A DNA stretch of 64,000 nt from Clostridia bacterium (GCA_017621155.1 JAGATP010000003.1:1-64000); one strand, 5' to 3'; positions 33,702 through 42,443 are shown, numbered from the stretch's first letter. Notes: a model not told the origin generated them from the letters alone. Numbers and translations are program-made.

Positions 33702-34604
33702 TCAACTGATACGGCGCAGAGAGGAGGTCTCTTCGCCGTTGTACTCCAAATCAAACGGAATGGTCGATTGTCCCATCGGATCGAAGGAATCGGAAAGTTT
33801 GTAGAATTGCATTTTTTCAAGCTTGAAATTCTTGGGAAGCTGCTTGGGCGTATAGTTCGTGATGCTCTTGAAAATGCGGTTGAAATTGCGAAGAGAATAG
33901 AAGCCGCAGTCAATGGCAACCGTCGTGATCTTGACGTTTTTTCCGCTCTGCAAGAGGTCGACTGCCTTTTCGATGCGAACCCGATTCAAGTATTGCGAAA
34001 AGGTCATGCCGACGCATTTGTGAAAGAGGGCTGAAAAATAGGTTTTGTTCAGATTCATGAATGAAACTGCGTCGTCAAAGGTATAATAGGCGTAGTTCTG
34101 ATCGATTTCCTTTAAAAGATCGTCGATATCCTTCATCCCGACGGAGAGCTCTCTCTCTTCGATGGCTTCAAAACGGTAGATTTCGATGAGAAGCCTTGCG
34201 ATGGTCACTTCGATCGCCTGTGCATAAAAAGGACGTTTCGCGGAAAGCTCTTCTTTGATGGTTCGATAACACGAGGGAATATCGTACGTTCCCTTTAATA
34301 GGGGAGGGGCAATGTAATGTGCGCCCGCAACCGATCGGGCAAGTTCTTCCGTAAAGATCAGTACGCAGACGACGCTGTCTTCCGATCCGTCGATGGCGTG
34401 AACGTCGCGGCTGTTGATGAAGATGCAGTCTCCCTTCTCTGCGTCATACGTTTTTCCGTTGCAGAACAAGCTGATGGTTCCCTCTTCGACGTAGAGTATT
34501 TCATAATCGACGTGCCAATGTGGAAGATTGTGCAAGTTTTGATACTTTCCGACCCAAACGCCTGTTTCTGCCTCGTAGTGCCTGATTTCCTGTTTTACGA
34601 TCAT
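33702..34604 (-). CDS. AraC-family transcriptional regulator, probably rhamnose-responsive
   Basis: 300 residues: an N-terminal cupin sensor domain (LPHWHVDYEILYVEEGTISL, then CIFINSRDVHAI) and a C-terminal double helix-turn-helix (about 195-290) containing GMTFSQYLNRVRIEKAVDLL and GFYSLRNFNRIFKSITNYTP. It lies between the rhamnosidase and the rhaBAD operon, convergent with the first, and the likely half-sites sit at both of those promoters. Therefore it is probably the activator of rhamnoside use (RhaR/RhaS-like by role, not proven). The ribosome site AAGGGTG precedes the ATG. Confidence 0.88.
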   Translation of the reverse strand: MIVKQEIRHYEAETGVWVGKYQNLHNLPHWHVDYEILYVEEGTISLFCNGKTYDAEKGDCIFINSRDVHAIDGSEDSVVCVLIFTEELARSVAGAHYIAPPLLKGTYDIPSCYRTIKEELSAKRPFYAQAIEVTIARLLIEIYRFEAIEERELSVGMKDIDDLLKEIDQNYAYYTFDDAVSFMNLNKTYFSALFHKCVGMTFSQYLNRVRIEKAVDLLQSGKNVKITTVAIDCGFYSLRNFNRIFKSITNYTPKQLPKNFKLEKMQFYKLSDSFDPMGQSTIPFDLEYNGEETSSLRRIS

Positions 34605-34648
34605 ATTTCACCCTTCCTAATAAAAGCGTGTCCGCTTTTTTCATTTTC

Positions 34649-34676
34649 AGTATAACAGAAACAATTTTTTTGTAAA
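34649..34676 (-). promoter_or_regulatory. Promoter of the AraC regulator gene
   Basis: Minus strand TTTACA (34671-34676), 16 bases, TATACT (34649-34654) with TGT extension. The leader contains a short AAAGCG/CGCTTT hairpin. Confidence 0.7.
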
Positions 34677-34703
34677 TACTTTTTCTCAAATCTGTTCAAA
34701 CAT

Positions 34704-34732
34704 TTGCAATTCAATCAAAAAAATGATACAAT
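34704..34732 (+). promoter_or_regulatory. Promoter of the DeoR regulator gene
   Basis: TTGCAA, 17 bases, TACAAT with TGA extension. Confidence 0.65.
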
Positions 34733-34764
34733 ACAATCAGAAATAATTAAAAGTGAGCAAAGAT

Positions 34765-35517
34765 ATGTTTTTAAATGAACGCTATGAAGCAATTCTTGCC
34801 TATCTCAAAAAGAACAGATCGGCAACCGTCAAGGAACTTTCGGGTAGATTATACGTCTCTCCCGCCACGGTGAGACGGGACTTAGAGGAAATGCAAAAGC
34901 TTGGACTTTTGCGGAGGACGCACGGCGGCGCTATCTATTATGATCAAGCCAGTGAGGTCTCTATCTTTATCCGACAGGAGTCGCGCGCGGAGGAAAAACG
35001 GGCAATTGTCAAGGCAACCATTCCGTTTTTGCCCGAATTTACGAGCGTATTCATCGACAATTCATCTACCTGTCTTGCCTTTTCGGATTTTCTCGATTTT
35101 GCCAATAAGACGGTCGTCACCAACGGGATGCAGATTGCTTCCCGAATCAGCATGCAGAATAACGTCTCGCTGTTTATGCCGGGCGGAGCCGTTCGCTACA
35201 ATACGAACGCCGTTACTGGCGAGATGACCTGCGATCAGATTCGCATGTTCCGCTACGATTTGATGGTCTGCTCTTGTGCAAAGCTCGACGCGGAGGGTTG
35301 CTACGAGCAGGATATCGCAACCGCATCGATAAAGAAAACGGCATTTTATCAGAGCAAGAAAAAGATTCTCCTTGTCGACCAGAGTAAGCTCTTGCAAAAT
35401 ACCGTCTTTAAGTCTACCAATCCGAAGGAGTACGACTTCATTGTCACCGACGCGGACGATCTTACGGTAAGCGCTCTGCGCCAAAAGGGATTGAATATCT
35501 ACAATTTCAAACGGTGA
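34765..35517 (+). CDS. DeoR-family transcriptional regulator
   Basis: 250-residue sugar-phosphate-responsive repressor. The N-terminal helix-turn-helix ATVKELSGRLYVSPATVRRD is followed by EEMQKLGLLRRTHGGAI, the DeoR signature. The C-terminal domain (about 75-250) is the ISOCOT sugar-phosphate sensor, with a TDADD-type end. The ATG at 34765 is chosen because MFLNERYEAIL matches the family start; a GTG at 34753 lacks a ribosome site. Its position directly before rhaB suggests control of rhamnose catabolism, as for Bacillus RhaR, in addition to the AraC protein. Confidence 0.88.
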   Translation: MFLNERYEAILAYLKKNRSATVKELSGRLYVSPATVRRDLEEMQKLGLLRRTHGGAIYYDQASEVSIFIRQESRAEEKRAIVKATIPFLPEFTSVFIDNSSTCLAFSDFLDFANKTVVTNGMQIASRISMQNNVSLFMPGGAVRYNTNAVTGEMTCDQIRMFRYDLMVCSCAKLDAEGCYEQDIATASIKKTAFYQSKKKILLVDQSKLLQNTVFKSTNPKEYDFIVTDADDLTVSALRQKGLNIYNFKR

Positions 35518-35520
35518 ATT

Positions 35521-35555
35521 TCAAATTGAATGTCCATGTTTTGGAAATGAGCGTC
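35521..35555 (+). promoter_or_regulatory. Tandem AraC-type half-sites before rhaB
   Basis: Two related 15-mers at 35521-35535 and 35542-35556 end in TGTCC and CGTCT, 21 bp apart. The GTC of the second ends one base before the -35. Spacing and position equal those at the rhamnosidase promoter. Confidence 0.6.
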
Positions 35556-35584
35556 TTGTTTTGCGGTCAAAATTCTGCTATAAT
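35556..35584 (+). promoter_or_regulatory. Promoter of the rhaBAD-fucO operon
   Basis: TTGTTT, 17 bases, TATAAT with TGC extension. Confidence 0.8.
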
Positions 35585-35611
35585 AATCAACGTGGAGAAG
35601 GAGGCTTTGTT

Positions 35612-36997
35612 ATGATTCATCTTGCCATCGATATCGGCGCAAGCTCGGGAAGACACATGATCGGTTATTTGCAGGGCGGAAAGATCGTTTTGGAGGAGAT
35701 TTATCGCTTTCCAAACGGCGCAAAATCCGTGGACGGTTCGCTCTGCTGGGACAGCGAGGAGCTTTTCTTCCACATCAAGGAAGGACTCAAGCGCGCAAAG
35801 ACTTTGGGTAAAATTCCCGCTACCGTTTCCATCGATACGTGGGCGGTCGATTACGTTTTGCTCGATCAAAAAGATCGGGCAATCGGAAAAGTTTATTCTT
35901 ATCGGGATGAGAGGACGAGGGTTTCTTCCAAGCTCGTCCACGACGTGATTCCCTTTGAAACGCTGTATCAAAAAACGGGCATTCAGTTTCAGTATTTCAA
36001 TACCGTTTATCAGCTCTATGCGGACAAACTGAGCGGAAAACTCGACCGGGCGGAAGCAATGCTGATGCTTCCCGATTACTTTCATTTCCTTTTGACGGGA
36101 GTGAAAAAACAGGAATATACAAACGCAACCTCAACGGGCATGGTCAATGCGCGAACGCATACCTGGGATCGGGAGATGATGGACGCGCTGGGGCTTCCCG
36201 AAAAGCTCTTTCTTCCGCTCTCGCAGCCCGGTACCGTCGTCGGGGACTTTACCGATCAGATCGCACGGGAAATCGGCTACCGCGCGACCGTCGTCCTTCC
36301 CGCAACGCACGATACGGCAAGCGCCGTTCTCGCCGCACCTCTTTCGGACAAAAACGCCCTGTATCTATCGAGCGGTACCTGGTCGCTTTTGGGCGTAGAG
36401 GAGGACTTTGCTTATACCGATGAAAAGAGCAGAGCCTTTAATTTTTCCAACGAAGGAGGGCTTGGGTGCACCTTCCGCTTTCAGAAGAACATTATGGGGC
36501 TTTGGATGATTCAACAGGTTCGCCATGAGCTGAACGACGCCTACTCCTTTGCGGAGCTTGCCTCTCTCGCAAGGAAAAATCCCTGTTCCGATCGGGTGGA
36601 TTGCAACGATCAAAGGTTTCTCTCTCCCGCTTCCATGATCGGCGAAATCGAAAACGCCGTCGGAAGAAGTATGACGGTAGGGGAGCTTGCCTATTGCATC
36701 TTTGCCTCTCTCGCGCAATGCTATGACAAAGCGGTCAAAGAGCTCTCTTCCATGACGGGGAAAGCGTATACTTCCCTCAACATCATCGGCGGGGGATGCA
36801 ACAATCGCCTTCTAAACGAGTTGACCGCAAGGGAGACGAATTTGAAGATCATGACCGGGCCTTCGGAAGCCACTGCCATCGGCAATATGCTTATGCAGAT
36901 GATCGCCTCGGGCGAGATTTCGGGCATACGAGAGGGCAGAGAAATCATAAAAAAATCGTTTGACATAGAGGAGGTTTCATTTTATGGATCGCTATGA
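35612..36997 (+). CDS. rhaB: Rhamnulokinase
   Basis: 461-residue FGGY/ASKHA-fold kinase that phosphorylates L-rhamnulose at C1. Signatures: LAIDIGASSGRHMIGYL at the N-terminus, VSIDTWAVDYVLLD (catalytic-side Asp loop), the phosphate loop SSGTWSLLGVE and the adenosine motif IIGGGCNNRLLNELTA. The frame opens at 35561 inside the promoter; the ATG at 35612 with AAGGAGG 7 bases upstream is the true start. It overlaps rhaA by 14 bases, so the two are translationally coupled. It is the first gene of the operon. Confidence 0.96.
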   Translation: MIHLAIDIGASSGRHMIGYLQGGKIVLEEIYRFPNGAKSVDGSLCWDSEELFFHIKEGLKRAKTLGKIPATVSIDTWAVDYVLLDQKDRAIGKVYSYRDERTRVSSKLVHDVIPFETLYQKTGIQFQYFNTVYQLYADKLSGKLDRAEAMLMLPDYFHFLLTGVKKQEYTNATSTGMVNARTHTWDREMMDALGLPEKLFLPLSQPGTVVGDFTDQIAREIGYRATVVLPATHDTASAVLAAPLSDKNALYLSSGTWSLLGVEEDFAYTDEKSRAFNFSNEGGLGCTFRFQKNIMGLWMIQQVRHELNDAYSFAELASLARKNPCSDRVDCNDQRFLSPASMIGEIENAVGRSMTVGELAYCIFASLAQCYDKAVKELSSMTGKAYTSLNIIGGGCNNRLLNELTARETNLKIMTGPSEATAIGNMLMQMIASGEISGIREGREIIKKSFDIEEVSFYGSL

Positions 36998-38225
36998 ATC
37001 CGCAAAAGAAATGTATGCAAGCTACGGGATTGATACGGAAGCGGCTCTTTCGAAATTGAAGGAAGTTCCGATTTCTTTGCACTGCTGGCAAGGGGACGAC
37101 GTCATCGGCTTCGATTCGAAGCAGGCGCTTTCGGGGGGAATCCAGACGACGGGAAATTATCCCGGGAAAGCGACGACGCCCGAAGAGTTGATGGCGGACA
37201 TTGAAAAGGTCATTTCTTTAGTTCCCGGCAGGTTAAAGCTCAATCTTCATGCAAGCTATGCCATCATCGAAGAAGGGGATCATGCGGACAGAGACAGCAT
37301 ATCGTCCAAGCATTTTGAAAAGTGGGTCGCCTTTGCAAAGAAGCACCATATGGGATTTGATTTCAACCCGACCTTCTTCTCCCATCCTAAAATGAAAGAC
37401 GGGCTTTCTCTCACTTCGCCCGACGAAGAGACGAGAAAATTCTGGGTTGAGCACGGCAAGCGCTGCATTGAAATTTCCGAATATCTCGCCGGCGAAACGG
37501 GTATGCCGGTTGTCATGAATATCTGGATTCCCGACGGCATGAAGGACATTCCCGGAGACAGAATGGGGCCGAGAGCGAGATACAAGCAGTCTTTGGACGA
37601 GATTCTGTCCATTCCCTACGATAAGAGCAAGGTGCTTGTATGTCTCGAAAGCAAGGTGTTCGGCATCGGGTTCGAGAGCTATACGGCAGGTTCTTCGGAA
37701 TTTTGCATGAATTACGTCATGCAGAAGGGAATCCTTCCCCTGATGGACAATGGTCATTATCATCCGACTGAAGTCGTTTCCGATAAAATTTCCGCCATGC
37801 TTCTCTTCTCCGACAAGCTCGCGCTGCATGTGACGAGAGGGGTCAGATGGGACAGCGATCACGTCGTGCTCTACGACGACGAGACCAAGGAGATTATGAA
37901 GGAAATCGTTCGCTGCGACGCGCTCGACAGAGTGTTCATCGCTACGGACTACTTCGACGCCTCCATCAACCGCATTGCCGCATGGGTGACGGGCGTTCGA
38001 AGCGTGCAAAAGGCGCTTCTCTTTGCCCTTCTTCAACCGAACGCAACCTTAAAGGCGTTGCAGGACGAGGGACGCTTCACCGAGCTCATGGCGTTACAGG
38101 AGGAGCTTAAGACGATGCCCATCGGCGACGTTTGGACGGAATATCTGAAGCGGGAAGGGATTGTTTCCGCCTATATTCCGGAAATCAAAGCATATGAAGA
38201 AAAAATTCTGAAAGAGAGGATGTAA
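36984..38225 (+). CDS. rhaA: L-rhamnose isomerase
   Basis: 413-residue metal-dependent isomerase turning L-rhamnose into L-rhamnulose, the first catabolic step. The sequence follows RhaA throughout: ISLHCWQGDDVIGFDS and GGIQTTGNYPGKA in the N-terminal part, GFDFNPTFFSHPK, then metal-site residues in VCLESKVFGIGFESYT and LMDNGHYHPTE. Length is standard. The start lies inside the rhaB coding end, with GAGGAGG before it. rhaD follows one base after the stop. Confidence 0.97.
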   Translation: MDRYESAKEMYASYGIDTEAALSKLKEVPISLHCWQGDDVIGFDSKQALSGGIQTTGNYPGKATTPEELMADIEKVISLVPGRLKLNLHASYAIIEEGDHADRDSISSKHFEKWVAFAKKHHMGFDFNPTFFSHPKMKDGLSLTSPDEETRKFWVEHGKRCIEISEYLAGETGMPVVMNIWIPDGMKDIPGDRMGPRARYKQSLDEILSIPYDKSKVLVCLESKVFGIGFESYTAGSSEFCMNYVMQKGILPLMDNGHYHPTEVVSDKISAMLLFSDKLALHVTRGVRWDSDHVVLYDDETKEIMKEIVRCDALDRVFIATDYFDASINRIAAWVTGVRSVQKALLFALLQPNATLKALQDEGRFTELMALQEELKTMPIGDVWTEYLKREGIVSAYIPEIKAYEEKILKERM

Positions 38226-38226
38226 T

Positions 38227-39042
38227 ATGAAAGACATTTTAACGGCTCCCTTCGTTTTGGAGATGGAGAATACGACGGCAAATATGTACCGTCTCGGTTG
38301 GGATGAGAGAAACGGAGGTAACATTTCTTACCTTTTGGACGAAGCCGAAGTGAAGGAATACCTCGACGTTTCCAGCGTAATTCGGGAGATTCCCACCGGC
38401 TTTGACGCTCCGTCCTTGATCGGCAAGTATTTTATCGTCACGGGTACGGGGAAATATTTCAAAAACGTGAAGGATGACCCCGAAACCAACCTCGGAATTA
38501 TCCGAATTAAGGAAGACGGAAAGACGGCGCAGCTCCTTTGGGGGTATCGCGACGGCGGGAAATTTACTTCCGAGCTTCCCGCTCACCTCATGAGCCACAT
38601 GGCGAGACTTTCCGTCGACCCCGAGAACAGAGTCGTCATTCACTCCCATCCTACCTATACGCTCGCGATGAACTTCGTTCATGAGCTCGACGAAAAGAAG
38701 TTTACGCATACCCTTTGGGAAATGTGCACGGAATGCATTGTCGTCTTCCCCGACGGCGTGGGCATTCTCCCTTGGATGCTCTGCGGCACCAATTCCATCG
38801 GCGAGGCGACAGCGTCAAAGATGAAGGAGTTCCGCCTTGTCGTTTGGGGAATGCACGGAATTTACGGCGCGGGTAAATCCCTCGACGAGACCTTCGGACT
38901 CATCGAAACGGTAGAGAAGGCGGCACAGATTTACATGCTCACCTGTCATATGCCGCGGGTCAACACCATCAAGGATTCCGAAATGAAGGAGCTTGCGGAG
39001 TTCTTCGGCGTCAATTACAGAAAGGACTTTTTGAATCTTTGA
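38227..39042 (+). CDS. rhaD: Rhamnulose-1-phosphate aldolase
   Basis: 271-residue class II aldolase that splits L-rhamnulose-1-phosphate into dihydroxyacetone phosphate and L-lactaldehyde. Zinc-binding His residues are visible in VIHSHPTYTLAM (about 138-149) and VVWGMHGIYGAGKS. RLGWDERNGGNISYLL is the RhaD N-terminal signature. The last codons and the stop lie inside an 8-bp tandem repeat (39031-39062). The operon continues into the lactaldehyde reductase after 60 bases. Confidence 0.96.
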   Translation: MKDILTAPFVLEMENTTANMYRLGWDERNGGNISYLLDEAEVKEYLDVSSVIREIPTGFDAPSLIGKYFIVTGTGKYFKNVKDDPETNLGIIRIKEDGKTAQLLWGYRDGGKFTSELPAHLMSHMARLSVDPENRVVIHSHPTYTLAMNFVHELDEKKFTHTLWEMCTECIVVFPDGVGILPWMLCGTNSIGEATASKMKEFRLVVWGMHGIYGAGKSLDETFGLIETVEKAAQIYMLTCHMPRVNTIKDSEMKELAEFFGVNYRKDFLNL

Positions 39043-39062
39043 ATCTTTGAATCTTTGAATCC
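39031..39062 (+). repeat. Four tandem copies of an 8-bp unit at the end of rhaD
   Basis: TTGAATCT three times, then TTGAATCC. The rhaD stop TGA falls in the second unit, so copy-number changes would alter only the rhaD-fucO spacing, not the protein, as long as two units remain. Confidence 0.9.
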
Positions 39063-39102
39063 GAATCGGATGATAGATAAAAACTATTAGGAGAAATAAA
39101 TT

Positions 39103-40248
39103 ATGGCAAGAATCGTACTCAATGAAACTTCCTACCACGGAGCGGGCTGCCTTGCGGAGATCGCAGGGGAGATTGAAAGAAGAGGCTTTCAGAAGGCGTT
39201 TGTCTGTTCCGACCCCGACCTCGTGAAGTTCGGCGTCACTCAAAAGGTGCTCGACCTTCTTGACAAAGCGGGAGACGCTTACGAGCTTTATTCCAACATT
39301 AAGCCCAATCCCACCATCGAAGACGTACAGACGGGTGTCGCTGCGTTTAAGGCGAGCGGAGCAGACTACATCGTCGCCATCGGCGGCGGCTCTTCCATGG
39401 ATACCGCCAAGGCAATCGGCATCATCATTGCAAATCCCGAATTTGAAGACGTTCGGTCTCTCGAGGGCGTAGCGCCTACCAAAAAGCCCTGCGTTCCCAT
39501 TCTTGCCGTTCCGACGACTGCGGGCACGGCTGCGGAAGTGACGATCAACTATGTCATCACCGACGTGGAAAAGAAGAGAAAGTTCGTCTGCGTCGATACG
39601 CACGATATTCCCGTCGTAGCGTTTATCGATCCTGAAATGATGTCCACCATGCCCAAGGGACTGACCGCTGCGACGGGTATGGACGCTTTGACTCATGCAA
39701 TCGAAGGCTACATCACGAAAGGCGCATGGGAGATGACGGATATGTTCCATCTCGAAGCCATTCGTCTCATCTCCGCAAACCTTCGCGGCGCGGTGCAGAA
39801 TACCAAAGAAGGAAGAGAGGGCATGGCGCTCGGTCAGTACATTGCCGGTATGGGATTCTCCAACGTAGGTCTCGGCATCGTACATTCCATGGCGCACGCG
39901 CTCGGTGCGGTCTATGATACCCCTCACGGTGTCGGAAACGCCATTCTTCTGCCCACCGTCATGGAATACAACGCGGAAACCACGGGCGAAAAATATCGTG
40001 AAATCGCAAGGGCAATGGGCGTGAAAGGCGTTGACGAGATGTCGCAGGAAGAGTACAGAAAGGCGGCGGTCGACGCAGTCAAGCAGCTTTCCAAGGACGT
40101 CGGCATTCCGCAGGATCTTAAGGCAATCGTAAAAGATGAGGACGTTGACTTCCTTGCGCAGTCCGCAATGGACGACGCATGCCGCCCCGGCAATCCTAAG
40201 GATCCCACCAAGGAAGACATCATTGCGCTCTATCGTTCGTTGATGTAA
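39103..40248 (+). CDS. fucO: Lactaldehyde reductase (iron-containing alcohol dehydrogenase)
   Basis: 381-residue group III alcohol dehydrogenase. NAD-binding GGGSSMDTAKAIG is near 95-107. The iron ligands lie in GMDALTHAIEGY and GIVHSMAHALGAVYDTPHG (Asp and three His). Fourth in the rha operon, it should reduce L-lactaldehyde from the aldolase to L-1,2-propanediol, regenerating NAD+ under anaerobic conditions. FucO is assigned from operon position as well as sequence. No propanediol-utilisation genes are in view. Confidence 0.93.
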   Translation: MARIVLNETSYHGAGCLAEIAGEIERRGFQKAFVCSDPDLVKFGVTQKVLDLLDKAGDAYELYSNIKPNPTIEDVQTGVAAFKASGADYIVAIGGGSSMDTAKAIGIIIANPEFEDVRSLEGVAPTKKPCVPILAVPTTAGTAAEVTINYVITDVEKKRKFVCVDTHDIPVVAFIDPEMMSTMPKGLTAATGMDALTHAIEGYITKGAWEMTDMFHLEAIRLISANLRGAVQNTKEGREGMALGQYIAGMGFSNVGLGIVHSMAHALGAVYDTPHGVGNAILLPTVMEYNAETTGEKYREIARAMGVKGVDEMSQEEYRKAAVDAVKQLSKDVGIPQDLKAIVKDEDVDFLAQSAMDDACRPGNPKDPTKEDIIALYRSLM

Positions 40249-40278
40249 AAATTTAACGATAAAATTTCCCATAACCCC

Positions 40279-40307
40279 TTGACCGTTTCGGCTTATCGTG
40301 CTATAAT
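40279..40307 (+). promoter_or_regulatory. Promoter of the GPH-type transporter gene
   Basis: TTGACC, 17 bases, TATAAT with TGC extension. It lacks the AraC-type half-sites seen at the two other rha promoters. Confidence 0.82.
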
Positions 40308-40364
40308 AGCTTTATCCGATCAATGAGTGTAGGGTCGGGAAATCTGTATTTTAGGAGGAAGATG

Positions 40365-42350
40365 ATGAAAAAAACAAAAAAAAGCATTTTTGATAGTCCC
40401 GTTTTCAAATCGAGAATCAAATCTGCTAACACGACGTTGTTCCCGGAAGGAGTGTTAGGCTATCTCGTGGGCCCTACGCTTGCATTGCTTGCGAACTCTA
40501 TTCTGTCGAACTACTTTAATCAGTACATGACCGACGTGCTGAAAATCAACGATTGGTTGGGTGAGTTTGGTAAATTGTTCTTTACTTGGCTTCCCGTTAT
40601 CTCCGTTATTTTCGTCGTGGCGGGCAATATTATCGTTGGACGACTGCTCGATCGTGCGCCGTCGAAGGCGGGTAAGGCGAGACCGCTTTTGCTTCTCTCC
40701 GTTCCCGTGTCCCTCATCGCGCTCATCGTATTGTTCGTGCTTTTGCCCAATCCCGACGGCATTACGGAAGGGCAGCAGATTTTCGGAATGGTCACGATTG
40801 CGATCGGCTATATCCTTTGGTTTGGCTTTGCTTATCCTCTGTACTATACGCCGCACGCAGCGCTCGTCAACCTCTCGACGCGCAGCAGTAAGGATCGTTC
40901 CTTGCTTGCAACCCTCTCCAATGCGACCGCGCTTGCCGCAATGGGCGTTACCTCTATGGTTCTTCCCTTCTTCCTGGGACTTCTTTTCAAGAGAGTTACC
41001 GATCCCGCACTTGTGCCCGAAGGTGCAAAACCTCTGCCCGATGGCGGCTTCGAACTCAACGGTTCGATTATTTACGACCAGTCAGCTTCCTTCAACGCAT
41101 GGAAGGTGTTTGTTATCGCACTGATTATCATCACTTTTATCGGCGCGGTGATCGAGTTTATGTTCACCCGTGAACGTGTCACCGAAGAAACTTTGACCGC
41201 TTCTCATAATGAAGAGAAAAAGGCTCTTCCCTTCGGCGAACAGGCTGCGATCTGCTTTAAGGACAAATTCTGGTGGATCATGATGGTGTTCTTCTTCCTC
41301 TATCAGCTCGGCGGTATGTTGAAGAACGTATCTCAGCTTTATTATTGTGCTGCTAATTTCGGAACTGTCAATCCTGAAACTGGTAATATGGCATACGGTC
41401 TTGATATCGGTGGTACGTTCTCCGGAACGATCGGTATCGTCGGCGCAATTCCCACTGCGATCGGTATGGTCATCGCCGTGCCTCTTTCCAACAAGATCGG
41501 TAAGGGAAAATCCATTCTCTTCGGATCGATTATCGCCGCTGCCGGCGGTGTCCTGGGACTGTTTGCGAACGGTAACTTCATTGTCGCCGTTGTGGCATTC
41601 GTCATCAAGGCGCTCGGCTCGACTCCCGCTATGTATCTGTCCCTTGCGCTTTTGGGCGACGTATTCGACCATCAGGAGGCAATGACCGGGAAGAAAACAG
41701 ACGGCTTCACGATGATGATTTACGGTGCGATCATGGCAGGAATGACGGGTATCGCGACTGGTATCATGAACGGCGTTATCGCGGCTTATGGCGCGGGTAC
41801 GACAGGCTTTGACTATCAGACGATCGCAATGCCGATGAGCTTTATCTTCTTCGGCGGCGAGGCGCTCTGCTACGTCGTTATCTTCATCATCTTCCTGTTC
41901 ATGGGCGTTGAGAAGTTCTCCGCATTTGACCATAAGGCTATCGTTATGGATCAGAAGGCTGCTGCTGCCGCCGCAGGCGTCGAGTACGTCGATCCTGCCG
42001 TGAAGCTCGCGCTGGAAGAGGAGGAAGCCAACAAGGCTGCCGATGCTGCTAGAATGGAAGAGCTGAAAGTGGCGTGCGAGAAGAAGGGCTTGAATTTCGA
42101 AGCGGAAAAAGCCAAGTATCAGGAAAATCTTGCAAAGAAGCAAGCTGAAGCGGCAGCGAAGAAAGAGGCTGCCGAAAAGGCAAAAGCCGAAAAGCAAGCT
42201 GCAAAGCTCGCCGCTATGACGGAAGAGCAGAAAGCTGCCATGAAGGCAAAGGAAGAGGCAAAAGCGAAAAAGCAGGCTGAAATCGATGCCAAGGTTCTCG
42301 AAGAGTTCAACAAACTCAGAGAGCGCAACGGTCAGCCCATCCTCGAATAA
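40365..42350 (+). CDS. GPH/MFS-type sugar symporter with long charged C-terminal tail
   Basis: 661 residues. The first about 515 form a 12-helix glycoside-pentoside-hexuronide cation symporter domain (VGPTLALLANSILSNYFNQY, GRLLDRAPSKAGKARP, VNLSTRSSKDRSLLAT). The last about 130 are cytoplasmic and highly charged, rich in Ala, Lys and Glu, and predicted helical or coiled-coil (about 555-650). Relatives normally end near 450-500. It probably imports rhamnose or rhamnosides, given the neighbouring genes. The start at 40365 has AGGAGG 6 bases upstream; 40362 is an alternative, and 40323 has no ribosome site. Confidence 0.85.
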   Translation: MKKTKKSIFDSPVFKSRIKSANTTLFPEGVLGYLVGPTLALLANSILSNYFNQYMTDVLKINDWLGEFGKLFFTWLPVISVIFVVAGNIIVGRLLDRAPSKAGKARPLLLLSVPVSLIALIVLFVLLPNPDGITEGQQIFGMVTIAIGYILWFGFAYPLYYTPHAALVNLSTRSSKDRSLLATLSNATALAAMGVTSMVLPFFLGLLFKRVTDPALVPEGAKPLPDGGFELNGSIIYDQSASFNAWKVFVIALIIITFIGAVIEFMFTRERVTEETLTASHNEEKKALPFGEQAAICFKDKFWWIMMVFFFLYQLGGMLKNVSQLYYCAANFGTVNPETGNMAYGLDIGGTFSGTIGIVGAIPTAIGMVIAVPLSNKIGKGKSILFGSIIAAAGGVLGLFANGNFIVAVVAFVIKALGSTPAMYLSLALLGDVFDHQEAMTGKKTDGFTMMIYGAIMAGMTGIATGIMNGVIAAYGAGTTGFDYQTIAMPMSFIFFGGEALCYVVIFIIFLFMGVEKFSAFDHKAIVMDQKAAAAAAGVEYVDPAVKLALEEEEANKAADAARMEELKVACEKKGLNFEAEKAKYQENLAKKQAEAAAKKEAAEKAKAEKQAAKLAAMTEEQKAAMKAKEEAKAKKQAEIDAKVLEEFNKLRERNGQPILE

Positions 42351-42362
42351 TTCGAATCAAAA

Positions 42363-42393
42363 GGGAGTCGTTTCAAAGCGACTCTCTTTTTTT
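42363..42393 (+). terminator. Terminator of the transporter gene
   Basis: GAGTCG/CGACTC stem with 8-base loop, then TCT7. Confidence 0.83.
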
Positions 42394-42443
42394 GCGTAAA
42401 GGAAAATCTCCTTGAAAGATAGGTGAAATCTCCCGTTGAATGC

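Noticed and set aside
35517-35612. CcpA cre site near the rhaB promoter
   Set aside because: No stretch fits the palindromic TGNAARCGNWWWCA pattern; the repeated GTC half-sites explain the region better.
38815-40272. 485-codon minus-strand open frame opposite rhaD and fucO
   Set aside because: Antisense shadow of two well-supported genes, with no start signals of its own.
41082-42197. 371-codon minus-strand frame opposite the symporter gene
   Set aside because: Antisense shadow; its His- and Asp-rich composition is the mirror of membrane and Lys/Glu codons.
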